A DNA stretch of 13,181 nucleotides from Pseudomonadota bacterium (GTDB taxonomy: Bacteria > Pseudomonadota > Gammaproteobacteria > Burkholderiales > Burkholderiaceae_C): positions 1 through 13,181 of the forward strand of contig JAEZLX010000104.1 in assembly GCA_023415035.1 (NCBI GenBank). The letters run 5' to 3'. The position numbers and the translations under genes were made by a program. The notes beneath the pieces are model-generated. The model was not told the DNA's origin. It worked only from the letters and a program-made list of their open reading frames with translations, and made no database searches. This document shows positions 1 to 8,225 of the stretch, piece after piece (positions within the stretch are counted from its first letter, which is position 1; each line of letters opens with the position of its first letter).

Positions 1-1230
1 GAACTGCCGGCGCGTGAGCTCGAACACACCCAGACTGGTCAGTGTCACGAACAACGCGCCGAACCAGCTGCCGGCCGAGCGCACATTCATTTCCATGCCC
101 AGGTAGCGCACAACGTCGCCCATGGCCGCATCCAGCTGCAGGTGGTAGATCATCTCGACCGCCGCGCCCGCACCCAACAGCACCAGCAGTGCCGACACGC
201 CCAACGCCAGGTATGCCACCCAGATCTCGCGCAGGCGGCCGAACGCGGCCACGCGCAGGTTCATCATGATCAGGCTGGCAATGCCGCCGGGCGCGTACAT
301 GACCATGAACAGGAAGATCAGGCCCAGGTACAGCAGCCAGGCCTTGGTCAGCTCCGACAGCAGCACCGAGGCAAAGACCATGAGCACGCCGCCGATGATC
401 GGCCCGAAGAAGAAGGTCGCGCCGCCCAGGAAGGTGAACAACAGGTAGCCGCCCGAGCGCACCGTGCCGACGACCTCGGCGGTGACGATCTCGAAATTGA
501 TCGCCCCCAGCCCGCCCGCGATGCCGGCAAAGAAGCCCGCGATCATGAACGCCAGATAGCGCACCATCTGCGTGTTGTAGCCAATGAACTCGACCCGCTC
601 GGGGTTGTCGCGCACGGCGTTGAGGATGCGGCCCAGCGGCGTGCGCGTGAAGGCGAACATGAGCGCCACGCACACGAAGGTGTAGACCGCGATCAGGTAA
701 TACACCTGGATGGCCGGACCGAAGGTGATGCCCATGAACGGCTCGCCCGCCATGCGGTCCGCCGACACGCCGGCCTCGCCACCGAAGAAGTCCGAGAACA
801 TCAGCGACATGGCGAACACCAGCTCGGCCATGCCCAGCGTGATCATCGCGAACGGCGTGCCGGCCTTTTTCGTCGTCACGTAGCCGAACAGACTGGCGAA
901 GAACAGGCCCGCCAGCCCGCCCACCAGCGGGATCAGGCTGACCGGGACCGGCAGCTCGCCGTTGGACACCATGTTCAGCGCATGGATGGCCATGTACGAG
1001 CCCAGCCCCGAATACACCGCGTGACCGAAGCTGAGCATGCCGCCCTGCCCCAGCAGGATGTTGTAGGACAGGCAGGCGATGATGGCGATGCCCATCTGCG
1101 ACAGCATCGTCACCGCCAGGTTGCTGGAGAAGAACCTGGGGGCCAGCAGCAGGACCAGTGCGAACAGCGTCCAGATGATCCAGCGGCCGACGTTCCAGGG
1201 CTTGAATTCGTAGTGTGTTGTCGTTGCCAT
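1..1230 (-). CDS. livM: Branched-chain amino acid-type ABC transporter permease LivM (3' end outside window)
   Basis: Inner-membrane permease subunit of a Liv (HAAT-family) ABC importer, pairing with LivH to form the channel. Reading the minus strand from the ATG at 1230 gives 410 codons with no stop before the window edge, so the C-terminus is missing, probably by a few dozen residues at most. The N-terminus MATTTHYEFKPW is followed by many hydrophobic segments. The family signature GQGGMLSFGHAVYSGLGSY lies at about residues 61-79, and later helices contain the RTPLGRILNAVRDNPERV cytoplasmic loop expected to contact the ATPase. The start lies 6 bases after the livH stop, with a GGGAGGG ribosome site inside the end of livH, so the two are translationally coupled. 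livG and livF are expected beyond the left edge. The family assignment is firm; the substrate is unknown. Confidence 0.93.
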   Translation of the reverse strand, partial: MATTTHYEFKPWNVGRWIIWTLFALVLLLAPRFFSSNLAVTMLSQMGIAIIACLSYNILLGQGGMLSFGHAVYSGLGSYMAIHALNMVSNGELPVPVSLIPLVGGLAGLFFASLFGYVTTKKAGTPFAMITLGMAELVFAMSLMFSDFFGGEAGVSADRMAGEPFMGITFGPAIQVYYLIAVYTFVCVALMFAFTRTPLGRILNAVRDNPERVEFIGYNTQMVRYLAFMIAGFFAGIAGGLGAINFEIVTAEVVGTVRSGGYLLFTFLGGATFFFGPIIGGVLMVFASVLLSELTKAWLLYLGLIFLFMVMYAPGGIASLIMMNLRVAAFGRLREIWVAYLALGVSALLVLLGAGAAVEMIYHLQLDAAMGDVVRYLGMEMNVRSAGSWFGALFVTLTSLGVFELTRRQF

Positions 1231-1236
1231 GAGCGG

Positions 1237-2256
1237 TCATCCCTCCCGAGTGCCCAGCAGCCCCTTGGGCCGGAAGATCAGGATCAGCACCAGGAACAGG
1301 TACGGCAGGATCGGCGCCACCTGCGACAGCGTCAGCCGCAGCACCGGGTTGTTCGACAGGCCGTCAGACAGCGGCACGCCCAACTGCTGCACGATGCTCA
1401 CAAAGGAATGGTCCAGCCCCACGGCAAAGGTCTGGATCACGCCGATGAGCAGGGATGCCAGGAAAGCGCCTGGCAGCGAGCCCATGCCTCCGACCACCAC
1501 CACCACGAAGATCACGGAACCGACCGTGGCCGCCATCGCCGGCTCGGTCACGAATGTGCTGCCACCGATCACCCCGGCCAGGCCGGCCAGCGCCGTGCCG
1601 GCGCCGAACACCAGCATGAACACGCGCGGCACGTTGTGGCCAAGGGATTCCACCATCTCGGGATGCGTCAGCGCGGCCTGGATCACCAGGCCGATGCGCG
1701 TGCGCGTCAGCAGCAGCCACAGGGCCACCAGCATCAGCACCGCCACCAGCATCATGAAGCCGCGCGTGGCCGGAAACGGCGAGCACATCGCGCCTTCGGC
1801 GCTGCAGGCTGCCTGCGCTGCCCCCCAAACGAACTCGATCGAATCATTGGCGTGGTGCACCAACGTGAACGCCGGCCCGCGCAGCGCCTCGGGCGGCGGA
1901 AACTCCACCGCGGTGCGTCCCCAAATCAGCTGCACCAGTTCCAGGATGATGTAGGACAGCCCGAAGGTCACCAGCAGCTCGGGCACATGCCCGAACTTGT
2001 GAACCTTGCGCAGGCTCAGCCGCTCGAACAGCGCGCCCAGCATCCCCACCGCCACGGGCGCCACGACCAGCGCCGGCCAGAACCCGATGTGCCTGGTGAC
2101 CGTATAGCCGATGTAAGCCCCCACCATGTAGAAGCTGGCGTGCGCGAAATTGAGCACCCCCATCATGCTGAAGATGAGGGTTAGCCCAGAGCTCAACATG
2201 AACAGCAGCAGTCCGTAGCTGACCCCGTTGAGCATGGAGATGATGAAAAACTCCAT
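1237..2256 (-). CDS. livH: Branched-chain amino acid-type ABC transporter permease LivH
   Basis: Second inner-membrane permease of the Liv-type importer, 339 residues, slightly longer than the classical enteric LivH. The N-terminus MEFFIISMLNGVSYGLLLFM and the following SSGLTLIFSMMGVLNFAHAS are typical of LivH. Several further hydrophobic helices follow, and the C-terminus ends in FRPKGLLGTREG, the usual LivH tail. A Cys-containing stretch near residues 145-160 (AACSAEGAMCSPF) lies between two helices, an extension commonly seen in betaproteobacterial LivH-like proteins. The ATG at 2256 has an AAAGG ribosome site about 8 bases upstream. The gene lies 112 bases downstream of a substrate-binding protein gene and runs directly into livM, so it belongs to the same operon. 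Substrate is not determinable from the permease. Confidence 0.95.
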   Translation of the reverse strand: MEFFIISMLNGVSYGLLLFMLSSGLTLIFSMMGVLNFAHASFYMVGAYIGYTVTRHIGFWPALVVAPVAVGMLGALFERLSLRKVHKFGHVPELLVTFGLSYIILELVQLIWGRTAVEFPPPEALRGPAFTLVHHANDSIEFVWGAAQAACSAEGAMCSPFPATRGFMMLVAVLMLVALWLLLTRTRIGLVIQAALTHPEMVESLGHNVPRVFMLVFGAGTALAGLAGVIGGSTFVTEPAMAATVGSVIFVVVVVGGMGSLPGAFLASLLIGVIQTFAVGLDHSFVSIVQQLGVPLSDGLSNNPVLRLTLSQVAPILPYLFLVLILIFRPKGLLGTREG

Positions 2257-2273
2257 GAACCGACCTTTCCGAA

Positions 2274-2293
2274 CCGGCGGGGCTGTCCGCCGG
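2274..2293. repeat. Inverted repeat next to an A8 tract, upstream of livH
   Basis: A perfect 7-base inverted repeat, CCGGCGG and CCGCCGG, with a 6-base loop lies in the spacer between the binding-protein gene and livH, ending 17 bases before the livH ATG. Eight consecutive A residues at 2295-2302 adjoin it. Read in the direction of the operon, the U-run comes before the hairpin, so it is not a standard terminator for these genes. It could form a structure in the livH leader and limit ribosome access, which is inference. Confidence 0.4.
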
Positions 2294-2334
2294 CAAAAAA
2301 AATGACACCGTGCCGCAGAACGATGCCATCCGCG

Positions 2335-2354
2335 GGGCGGGCCTGAGCCCGCCC
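2335..2354 (-). other. Intercistronic RNA hairpin after the binding-protein gene
   Basis: A perfect 8-base GC stem (GGGCGGGC, loop of 4, GCCCGCCC) begins 14 bases after the stop codon of the upstream binding-protein gene and precedes livH. No U-run follows immediately, so it is unlikely to be a complete intrinsic terminator. In ABC importer operons such hairpins between the binding-protein gene and the permease genes are known to stabilise the upstream mRNA or attenuate read-through, giving an excess of binding protein. That role is inferred here. Confidence 0.55.
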
Positions 2355-2368
2355 TCCGATGCCCGGGA

Positions 2369-3601
2369 TCAGCCCGGCCGCTTCATCTGGCAGCTGGTGG
2401 GCGTGCTGGAGACGTAGGACGGGAACTCCTTGACCGGCGCCAGCGTCATCCCGGTGTTTTCGGGACTGTAAGGGTATTTTTGGTCGGCCTTCTGCCAGAC
2501 CGTCAGGTACAGCGGCTGCTGCAGCTGGTGGTCGGTCTTGCGCATTTCGACCTCGCCGTTGTAGTTGTTGACCTTCAGGCCTTCCATCGCGGCAGCCACC
2601 TTGACCGGATCGGTGGACTTGGCCTTGGCCATGGCCTGCGTCAGCACGTTGTAGGCCGACGGAATCGCACCAGTGAACATGTCGTCGTTGTACTTGGCCT
2701 TGAAATCGGCCATCCACTTGCCCATCTGCCCGCCCATGTTGTAGTGCGAGTAGGCCACCTGGTACACGCGACCGGCGCCGCCAGCACCCAGGGCCGTGGG
2801 CGTGCCCGTCACACCGGTGTAGTAGGTGTAGAACTTGCCGTCGTAACCGCCCTCGTTGGCCGCCTTGATCAGCAGGGCCAGGTCCGAACCCCAGTTGCCG
2901 GTGATCACCGTGTCGGCGCCCGAGGCCTTGATCTTGGCAATGTAGGGAGCGAAGTCACGCACCTGCGCCAGCGGATGCAGGTCCTCGCCGACGATCTGCA
3001 CGTCCGGGCGCTTGCGGTCCAGCGCCTCCTTGGCGAACTTGGCCACCTGGTGGCCGTGCGAGTAATTCTGGTTGAGCAGATAGACCTTCTGGACATCCTT
3101 CTGGTCCTTCATGAAGGTCGTCATGGCCTCGATCTTCATCGAGGTGTCGGCGTCGAACCGGAAGTGCCAGTAGCTGCACTTGCTGTTGGTGAAATCCGGG
3201 TCCACTGCCGCGTAGTTGAGCAGCATCACCTCCTTGCCGGGGTTGCGGGCGTTGTGCTTGTTGATGGCGTCGATCAGGGCACCGGCCACCGACGAGCCGT
3301 TGCCCTGGGCGAAGTAGCGCACGCCCTGGTCAAGCGCGGCGTTGAAGGCGGTCAGACTTTCCGCCGGGCTGAGCTTGTTGTCGAACGCGACCAGCTCGAA
3401 CTTCACCCCGGCGGGGTTGCTCTTGCTGAACTCGTCGGCAAAGAACTGCCAGCTCCGCATCTGGTTCAGACCCAGCGGCCCCATCAGGCCGGTCTGCGGA
3501 TCGATCAGCGCGATCTTGACCGTCTCCCCCTTCTGCGCGAAGGCGGTGGACAGGCTCATGGCCAAGGAAGCGATGGCGATGGTTTTCATGGCAAGGCGCA
3601 T
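2369..3601 (-). CDS. Periplasmic substrate-binding protein of the Liv-type ABC importer (LivK-like, Sec-exported)
   Basis: Periplasmic type I binding protein of 410 residues that should deliver ligand to LivHM. The start at 3601 is chosen because a GAGGAGA ribosome site lies 8-9 bases upstream. It gives a Sec signal peptide (MRLAMKTIAIASLAMSLSTAFA) with cleavage near residue 22. The open frame extends 29 codons further but without a signal or ribosome site. The mature protein starts KGETVKIALIDPQTGLMGPLG, the usual first strand of the Peripla_BP_6 fold. It has only two cysteines, C142 in KCSYWHFRFDAD and C404 near the C-terminus, possibly a disulfide. It is a clear paralogue of the neighbouring protein at 3728-4963, sharing the CSYWHFR.DADT motif, the DP.KVAA.MEG block and the HQLQ block. 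A 126-base gap separates the two genes, so this one may also have its own promoter. Confidence 0.93.
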   Translation of the reverse strand: MRLAMKTIAIASLAMSLSTAFAQKGETVKIALIDPQTGLMGPLGLNQMRSWQFFADEFSKSNPAGVKFELVAFDNKLSPAESLTAFNAALDQGVRYFAQGNGSSVAGALIDAINKHNARNPGKEVMLLNYAAVDPDFTNSKCSYWHFRFDADTSMKIEAMTTFMKDQKDVQKVYLLNQNYSHGHQVAKFAKEALDRKRPDVQIVGEDLHPLAQVRDFAPYIAKIKASGADTVITGNWGSDLALLIKAANEGGYDGKFYTYYTGVTGTPTALGAGGAGRVYQVAYSHYNMGGQMGKWMADFKAKYNDDMFTGAIPSAYNVLTQAMAKAKSTDPVKVAAAMEGLKVNNYNGEVEMRKTDHQLQQPLYLTVWQKADQKYPYSPENTGMTLAPVKEFPSYVSSTPTSCQMKRPG

Positions 3602-3727
3602 GGCGGGTGTCTCCTCAGGGTGGCGAAAATCCCAGCGTACCCCGCGCCCAGCGGGCATGCACACAGGGATTGTCCTAACACCTATCACCCGTGCGACTTT
3701 GCGCCGAATGCCGGTCTATCCAGCGCG

Positions 3728-4963
3728 TCAAGGCCGCTCCATGTGGCAGCGCGACGCCGACGCGATGTCGTCCGCCGGCAGGAACCGGACCGGAACGAAC
3801 GCATACCCGGTGCCCTCCGCGCCCGAGCCGGCCACCTTCTGCCAGCGAGAAATGTAGACACCCTTTTGCAGCTGGTGGTCGTCGGCGCGCATCGCCACCG
3901 GACCGTCGAAACCCGGGAAAATCATCCCCTCCATGCGCGCCGCCACCTTCATCGGATCGTGCGTGCCCACCTGCTGCATGGCATGCAGCAGCATGCGGAT
4001 GCCGTCATAGGCCTGCATCACCACCAGGTCCTCGCCATACGCCTGGTGAAAGCCTCTGGCCAAGGATGCCAGATCGCCGGCGTGTTCACCGTGGCTGCTG
4101 GCCACCTGGTACACCGGCAGACGATCACCCGAACCGGCCAGCAACGCGGGCGTGCCGGGCAGCGAAGGGTAGTAGGCAAACACCGGCAGCCACAAGGCTT
4201 CATCCTGCATGGCCTTGATCAGCAGGCGGAGATCGCGCCCCCAGTTGCCGGTGGCCACCGCCTGCGCCCCCGAGGCACGAATGCGCTGCACATATTCGCG
4301 GAAGTCCCCCACCCCGAATGGCGGGTGCAGCACATGGCCGACCACCCGCAGCCGCGCGCCGATCGCCTGGCTCTCCTGATCGAAGTGGCGAGCGAACTGC
4401 TGCCCGTGCGCGTAGTTCTGGTTGAAAAGGAACACCCGCTCCAGACCCGGCTGGTCGGCCATGAAGCGCGTCATGGCGCGCATTTTCATGGCCGTGTCGG
4501 CGTCGATGCGGAAATGCCAGTAACTGCACCGCTCTGCGGTCAGCGCCGGATCCATGGCGGCGTAGTTGATGAACAGCACCGAGCGATCAGGAAACCGCGC
4601 GTTGTGCCGCCCCACCGCGGCCGACAGCGCCGCCGCCACACCGGACCCGTTGCCCTGGATGATGTAGCGGAAGCCCTGGTCGATCGCCGCCTTCAGCGCA
4701 TTGAGGCTCTCCTGCGGCGAACCCTTGTTGTCGAAGCCGGCCACGTGCAGCCGCACCGATTCGCCCAGCCGGGCCGGCAGCTCGCGCGCCATGTACTGCC
4801 AGCTGTGCAGGCAGTTGCGACCGATGTCGGCCGACGGACCGGACAGGGGATCGATGAACGCCATGCGCACGGGCGCATCGCGCGAGGCCGCCAGCCCTGC
4901 CGCCGGCAGCACACCGGCCGCCAGCAGGCCGAGCATGGCATGGCGGCGGGACCAGTCGGACAT
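3728..4963 (-). CDS. Second periplasmic substrate-binding protein, paralogue with twin-arginine-like signal
   Basis: LivK-type binding protein of 411 residues, paralogous to the one at 2369-3601. The N-terminus reads MSDWSRRHAMLGLLAAGVLP. The SRR followed by a moderately hydrophobic, Ala/Gly-rich stretch and an AxA-like end near residue 26 resembles a Tat signal more than a Sec signal, whereas the paralogue has an ordinary Sec signal. The binding-protein core begins VRMAFIDPLSGPSADIG. Conserved cysteines C146 (RCSYWHFRIDADTAMK) and C406 (SRCHMERP) match those of the paralogue, and an extra C51 is present. Typical blocks include GNGSGVAAALSAAVGRHNAR and HDPMKVAARMEG. The start lies 16 bases after the ligase stop, so the two are probably co-transcribed and coupled. 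It may bind a related but different ligand for the same permease, which is inference. The export route needs experiment. Confidence 0.9.
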   Translation of the reverse strand: MSDWSRRHAMLGLLAAGVLPAAGLAASRDAPVRMAFIDPLSGPSADIGRNCLHSWQYMARELPARLGESVRLHVAGFDNKGSPQESLNALKAAIDQGFRYIIQGNGSGVAAALSAAVGRHNARFPDRSVLFINYAAMDPALTAERCSYWHFRIDADTAMKMRAMTRFMADQPGLERVFLFNQNYAHGQQFARHFDQESQAIGARLRVVGHVLHPPFGVGDFREYVQRIRASGAQAVATGNWGRDLRLLIKAMQDEALWLPVFAYYPSLPGTPALLAGSGDRLPVYQVASSHGEHAGDLASLARGFHQAYGEDLVVMQAYDGIRMLLHAMQQVGTHDPMKVAARMEGMIFPGFDGPVAMRADDHQLQKGVYISRWQKVAGSGAEGTGYAFVPVRFLPADDIASASRCHMERP

Positions 4964-4979
4964 GGCCCTGCCCCCGCGC

Positions 4980-6623
<1,644 letters not shown>

Positions 6624-6685
6624 GGGCTTGTCTCCTGTCTGATGATGACGATGGTGAATCGGTTTCGGGCACACGATCGAAAAAA

Positions 6686-6699
6686 CGAACGACCGTTCG
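6686..6699. promoter_or_regulatory. Candidate TetR-type operator upstream of the ligase operon
   Basis: CGAACG and CGTTCG form a perfect 6-base inverted repeat around AC, in the divergent intergenic region between the ligase and msrB. It lies 63 bases from the ligase ATG and 167 bases from the msrB ATG. Short GAACG-CGTTC palindromes are typical of TetR-family operators, several of which control acyl-CoA and fatty-acid genes in proteobacteria. No regulator gene is in the window and I see no convincing sigma-70 boxes, so the assignment is tentative. Confidence 0.4.
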
Positions 6700-6798
6700 C
6701 CCCATCGCCATACATCATGCATCAAGCTGGCCGGGCTTCACATCGGGTTTGTCAAGGATTTCGCACGTGATGCACGGTCAAGTCACACGGGAGACAAT

Positions 6799-6819
6799 CG
6801 GCACCGGGGTCCCGTGCCG
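6799..6819 (+). other. Hairpin in the msrB leader
   Basis: CGGCAC at 6799-6804 pairs perfectly with GTGCCG at 6814-6819, and GG/CC inside can extend the stem past one mismatch. It lies 46 bases before the msrB ATG and has no following U-run, so it is not a terminator. It would be in the msrB transcript only if the promoter lies upstream of it; I could not find clear promoter boxes. The rest of the 242-base ligase-msrB spacer holds the operator-like repeat at 6686 and nothing else I can name. Confidence 0.3.
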
Positions 6820-6865
6820 GCGCGCCGCGCCCGTCCGATCCCGACCCGACACCGGAGCGATTCCC

Positions 6866-7279
6866 ATGAGTGATTTCCCTATCCGCAAGACCGACGACGA
6901 ATGGCGGGCCGTGCTGGCCGAACAGGGCGCGGAGCCCCTGGCTTTCGAGGTGACGCGCCGTGCCTACACCGAGCGCCCCTTCACCGGCAAATACGAGCAG
7001 GTCTGGCCCGATGGCAGCTACCACTGCATCTGCTGCGGCAACCACCTGTTCGACGCCGGCACCAAATTCGATGCCGGCTGCGGCTGGCCCAGCTTCTGGC
7101 AGGCCGTGCCGGGCGCCATCACCCAGATCGTGGACCGCAGCCACGGCATGGTGCGCACGGAAACCGTGTGCAGCCAGTGCGGCGCGCACCTCGGCCACGT
7201 GTTCGAGGACGGGCCGGCGCCGACCGGTCTGCGCTACTGCATGAACTCGGCCTCGCTGAAACTGGAGCCCAAGTCATGA
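6866..7279 (+). CDS. msrB: Peptide-methionine (R)-S-oxide reductase MsrB
   Basis: Reduces the R-epimer of methionine sulfoxide in oxidised proteins, using thioredoxin; no signal peptide, so cytoplasmic. The 137-residue length is normal for a single-domain MsrB. Zinc is bound by C54/C57 (CICC) and C102/C105 (CSQC). The GCGWPSFW block at 71-78 contains C72, the position of the resolving cysteine in several MsrBs. The catalytic cysteine is C125 in GLRYCMNSASL, after HLGHVFEDGPAPTG. The start at 6866 follows GGAG by 8 bases and matches the family N-terminus; the frame remains open upstream to 6749 without family similarity. Its stop overlaps the slyX start (ATGA), so the two are co-translated. 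Confidence 0.97.
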   Translation: MSDFPIRKTDDEWRAVLAEQGAEPLAFEVTRRAYTERPFTGKYEQVWPDGSYHCICCGNHLFDAGTKFDAGCGWPSFWQAVPGAITQIVDRSHGMVRTETVCSQCGAHLGHVFEDGPAPTGLRYCMNSASLKLEPKS

Positions 7280-7485
7280 CGGAGCCCGTGGAAGAGCGGC
7301 TGACCCGGCTGGAGATCAAGCTCAGCTACGCCGAGGACCTGCTGGACACGCTCAACACGCTGGTGGCCCGGCAGCAGGACCACATCGACCTGCTCACACG
7401 CGAGGTTGTGGCCCTGCGGCGCCAGCGCGACGAGGAGCCGGCCACCTTCCGCAGCCTGAGGGACGAGCTGCCTCCCCACTACTGA
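7276..7485 (+). CDS. slyX: SlyX family protein
   Basis: Small acidic coiled-coil protein of 69 residues. The pattern EERLTRLEIKLSYAEDLLDTLN followed by VARQQDHIDLLTREVVALRRQ has heptad-like leucine spacing, and the tail ends in LPPHY, as in SlyX proteins generally. No biochemical function is established for the family. The start codon overlaps the msrB stop in an ATGA arrangement, so translation is probably coupled; the msrB-slyX pairing suggests shared expression but not necessarily a shared function. The 46 bases after its stop separate it from the convergent small gene ending at 7532, and I see no clear terminator there. Confidence 0.92.
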   Translation: MTEPVEERLTRLEIKLSYAEDLLDTLNTLVARQQDHIDLLTREVVALRRQRDEEPATFRSLRDELPPHY

Positions 7486-7531
7486 CACGGCCCAGCCATC
7501 GCACGGGTCGGCCGAGGCGCAGGATCTGTCC

Positions 7532-7639
7532 TCACTCCGGTTGGTCGAACATGTCGGCGATTTCACCGATCAGCCAGACGGCGCCGCCAACGGCCAGCAG
7601 CGAGAGGAACGCGAGCGACAAATAGTCCAGATGTGGCAT
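7532..7639 (-). CDS. Predicted 35-residue single-span membrane protein
   Basis: A short reading frame starts at the ATG at 7639, preceded by AAGG about 7 bases upstream within a purine-rich GAAGGAAAGAAGG stretch. The peptide begins MPHLDYLSLAFLSLLAVGGA, continues VWLIGEIADMFDQPE and stops at TGA. Residues about 6-24 are hydrophobic enough for one transmembrane helix, with an acidic C-terminal tail (EIADMFDQPE). It lies 32 bases downstream of the Cys-rich secreted protein gene on the same strand, so it may be the last gene of that transcript. I recognise no family. Good ribosome site, position and membrane-helix composition support it as real, but it could be a chance frame. Confidence 0.55.
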   Translation of the reverse strand: MPHLDYLSLAFLSLLAVGGAVWLIGEIADMFDQPE

Positions 7640-7671
7640 GGCCCGCCTTCTTTCCTTCAGGGATGGATGAC

Positions 7672-8082
7672 TCAGCGGGCGGGCACGGTCGTGCCGGGGT
7701 CGACCTCAACCTCGACTTCGAACTCGCGGATCACCCCGCCGCCCTCGACGCTGCCGCTGGCCGTGCCTTCGCCCAACGCCATGCGCTCGCACATCGCCCG
7801 GTCGAGCTTGTCCTTGTGCACGACGCAGCGCGCAATCGCGTTGCGCCGCAGCTGGGCATCATCGACCTCGGCATTGCGCGCACCGCTCAGGGCTTCCTGC
7901 CGAACCGCACCCGCGTCGCGCAGGCAGGCGCGGCGTGATTCGGGGTCGGCCTGCGTCATGCAGGCCTGACGCTCGGCCTGATAGCGCCGTTCGATGTCGG
8001 CGCGGTTGTCGGCGGCCATCGCGGACGCCAGCGGCAGGGCCACCGCCAGGGCGCAGGACAGTCGTTGCAGCGTTGTGTTCAT
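7672..8082 (-). CDS. Secreted small protein with two Cx11C pairs, function unknown
   Basis: A 136-residue protein with a clear Sec signal (MNTTLQRLSCALAVALPLAS-AMA, cleavage after residue 23). The start at 8082 has an AAGGAGA site 6-7 bases upstream; an in-frame ATG at 8142 has neither. The mature part has exactly four cysteines, C41, C53, C86 and C98, forming two pairs each with eleven residues between. The two segments resemble each other: an alpha-helical stretch, then C, then an Arg-rich stretch ending in RRAC and DRAMC. This suggests two helical hairpins each closed by a disulfide. The C-terminal 30 residues are Gly/Glu/Val-rich (REFEVEVEVDPG). Similar short periplasmic proteins with Cys-Arg repeats are common in Burkholderiales but I know no function. 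It lies 143 bases downstream of the sensor kinase on the same strand. Confidence 0.8.
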   Translation of the reverse strand: MNTTLQRLSCALAVALPLASAMAADNRADIERRYQAERQACMTQADPESRRACLRDAGAVRQEALSGARNAEVDDAQLRRNAIARCVVHKDKLDRAMCERMALGEGTASGSVEGGGVIREFEVEVEVDPGTTVPAR

Positions 8083-8196
8083 GTCGGCTCTCCTTGATGC
8101 ATGCCTTGGGGCAGCTGCCGGTCGGCACCGCCATCCATTCATGGCCTATCGTAGGAAAGCCGCTTCGCTGCGAACGTCCGACAGGGTCGCCCACCT

Positions 8197-8212
8197 GTGT
8201 AGGACGGCGCCG
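8197..8212 (-). promoter_or_regulatory. Copy A of a repeated 16-base intergenic motif
   Basis: Plus-strand GTGTAGGACGGCGCCG, in the 143-base gap between the sensor kinase stop and the secreted Cx11C protein, 114 bases upstream of that protein's start. It matches the motif at 10787-10802 at 15 of 16 positions, in the same orientation relative to the downstream gene. A short repeat CCTATCGTAGG follows closer to the gene. It may be a regulator or alternative sigma factor site; this is inference. Confidence 0.35.
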
Positions 8213-8225
8213 ATACCGCCGTGGT

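Noticed and set aside
1060..2420. GTAGGAC strings inside livM, livH and the binding-protein gene as further copies of the repeated motif
   Set aside because: They match only the first half of the motif and lie within conserved codons, so coding constraint explains them.
3665..3676. AGGGATTGTCCT as an operator between the two binding-protein genes
   Set aside because: Only three outer base pairs are symmetric and no second copy was found in the window, so it is not better than chance.
3602..3688. 29-codon extension of the Sec-exported binding protein
   Set aside because: It would bury the signal peptide, and the ribosome site GAGGAGA sits exactly before the chosen start at 3601.
6750..6755. 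TTGACA on the minus strand as a -35 box for the ligase operon
   Set aside because: No acceptable -10 hexamer lies 16-18 bases downstream, and the site is about 130 bases from the start codon.
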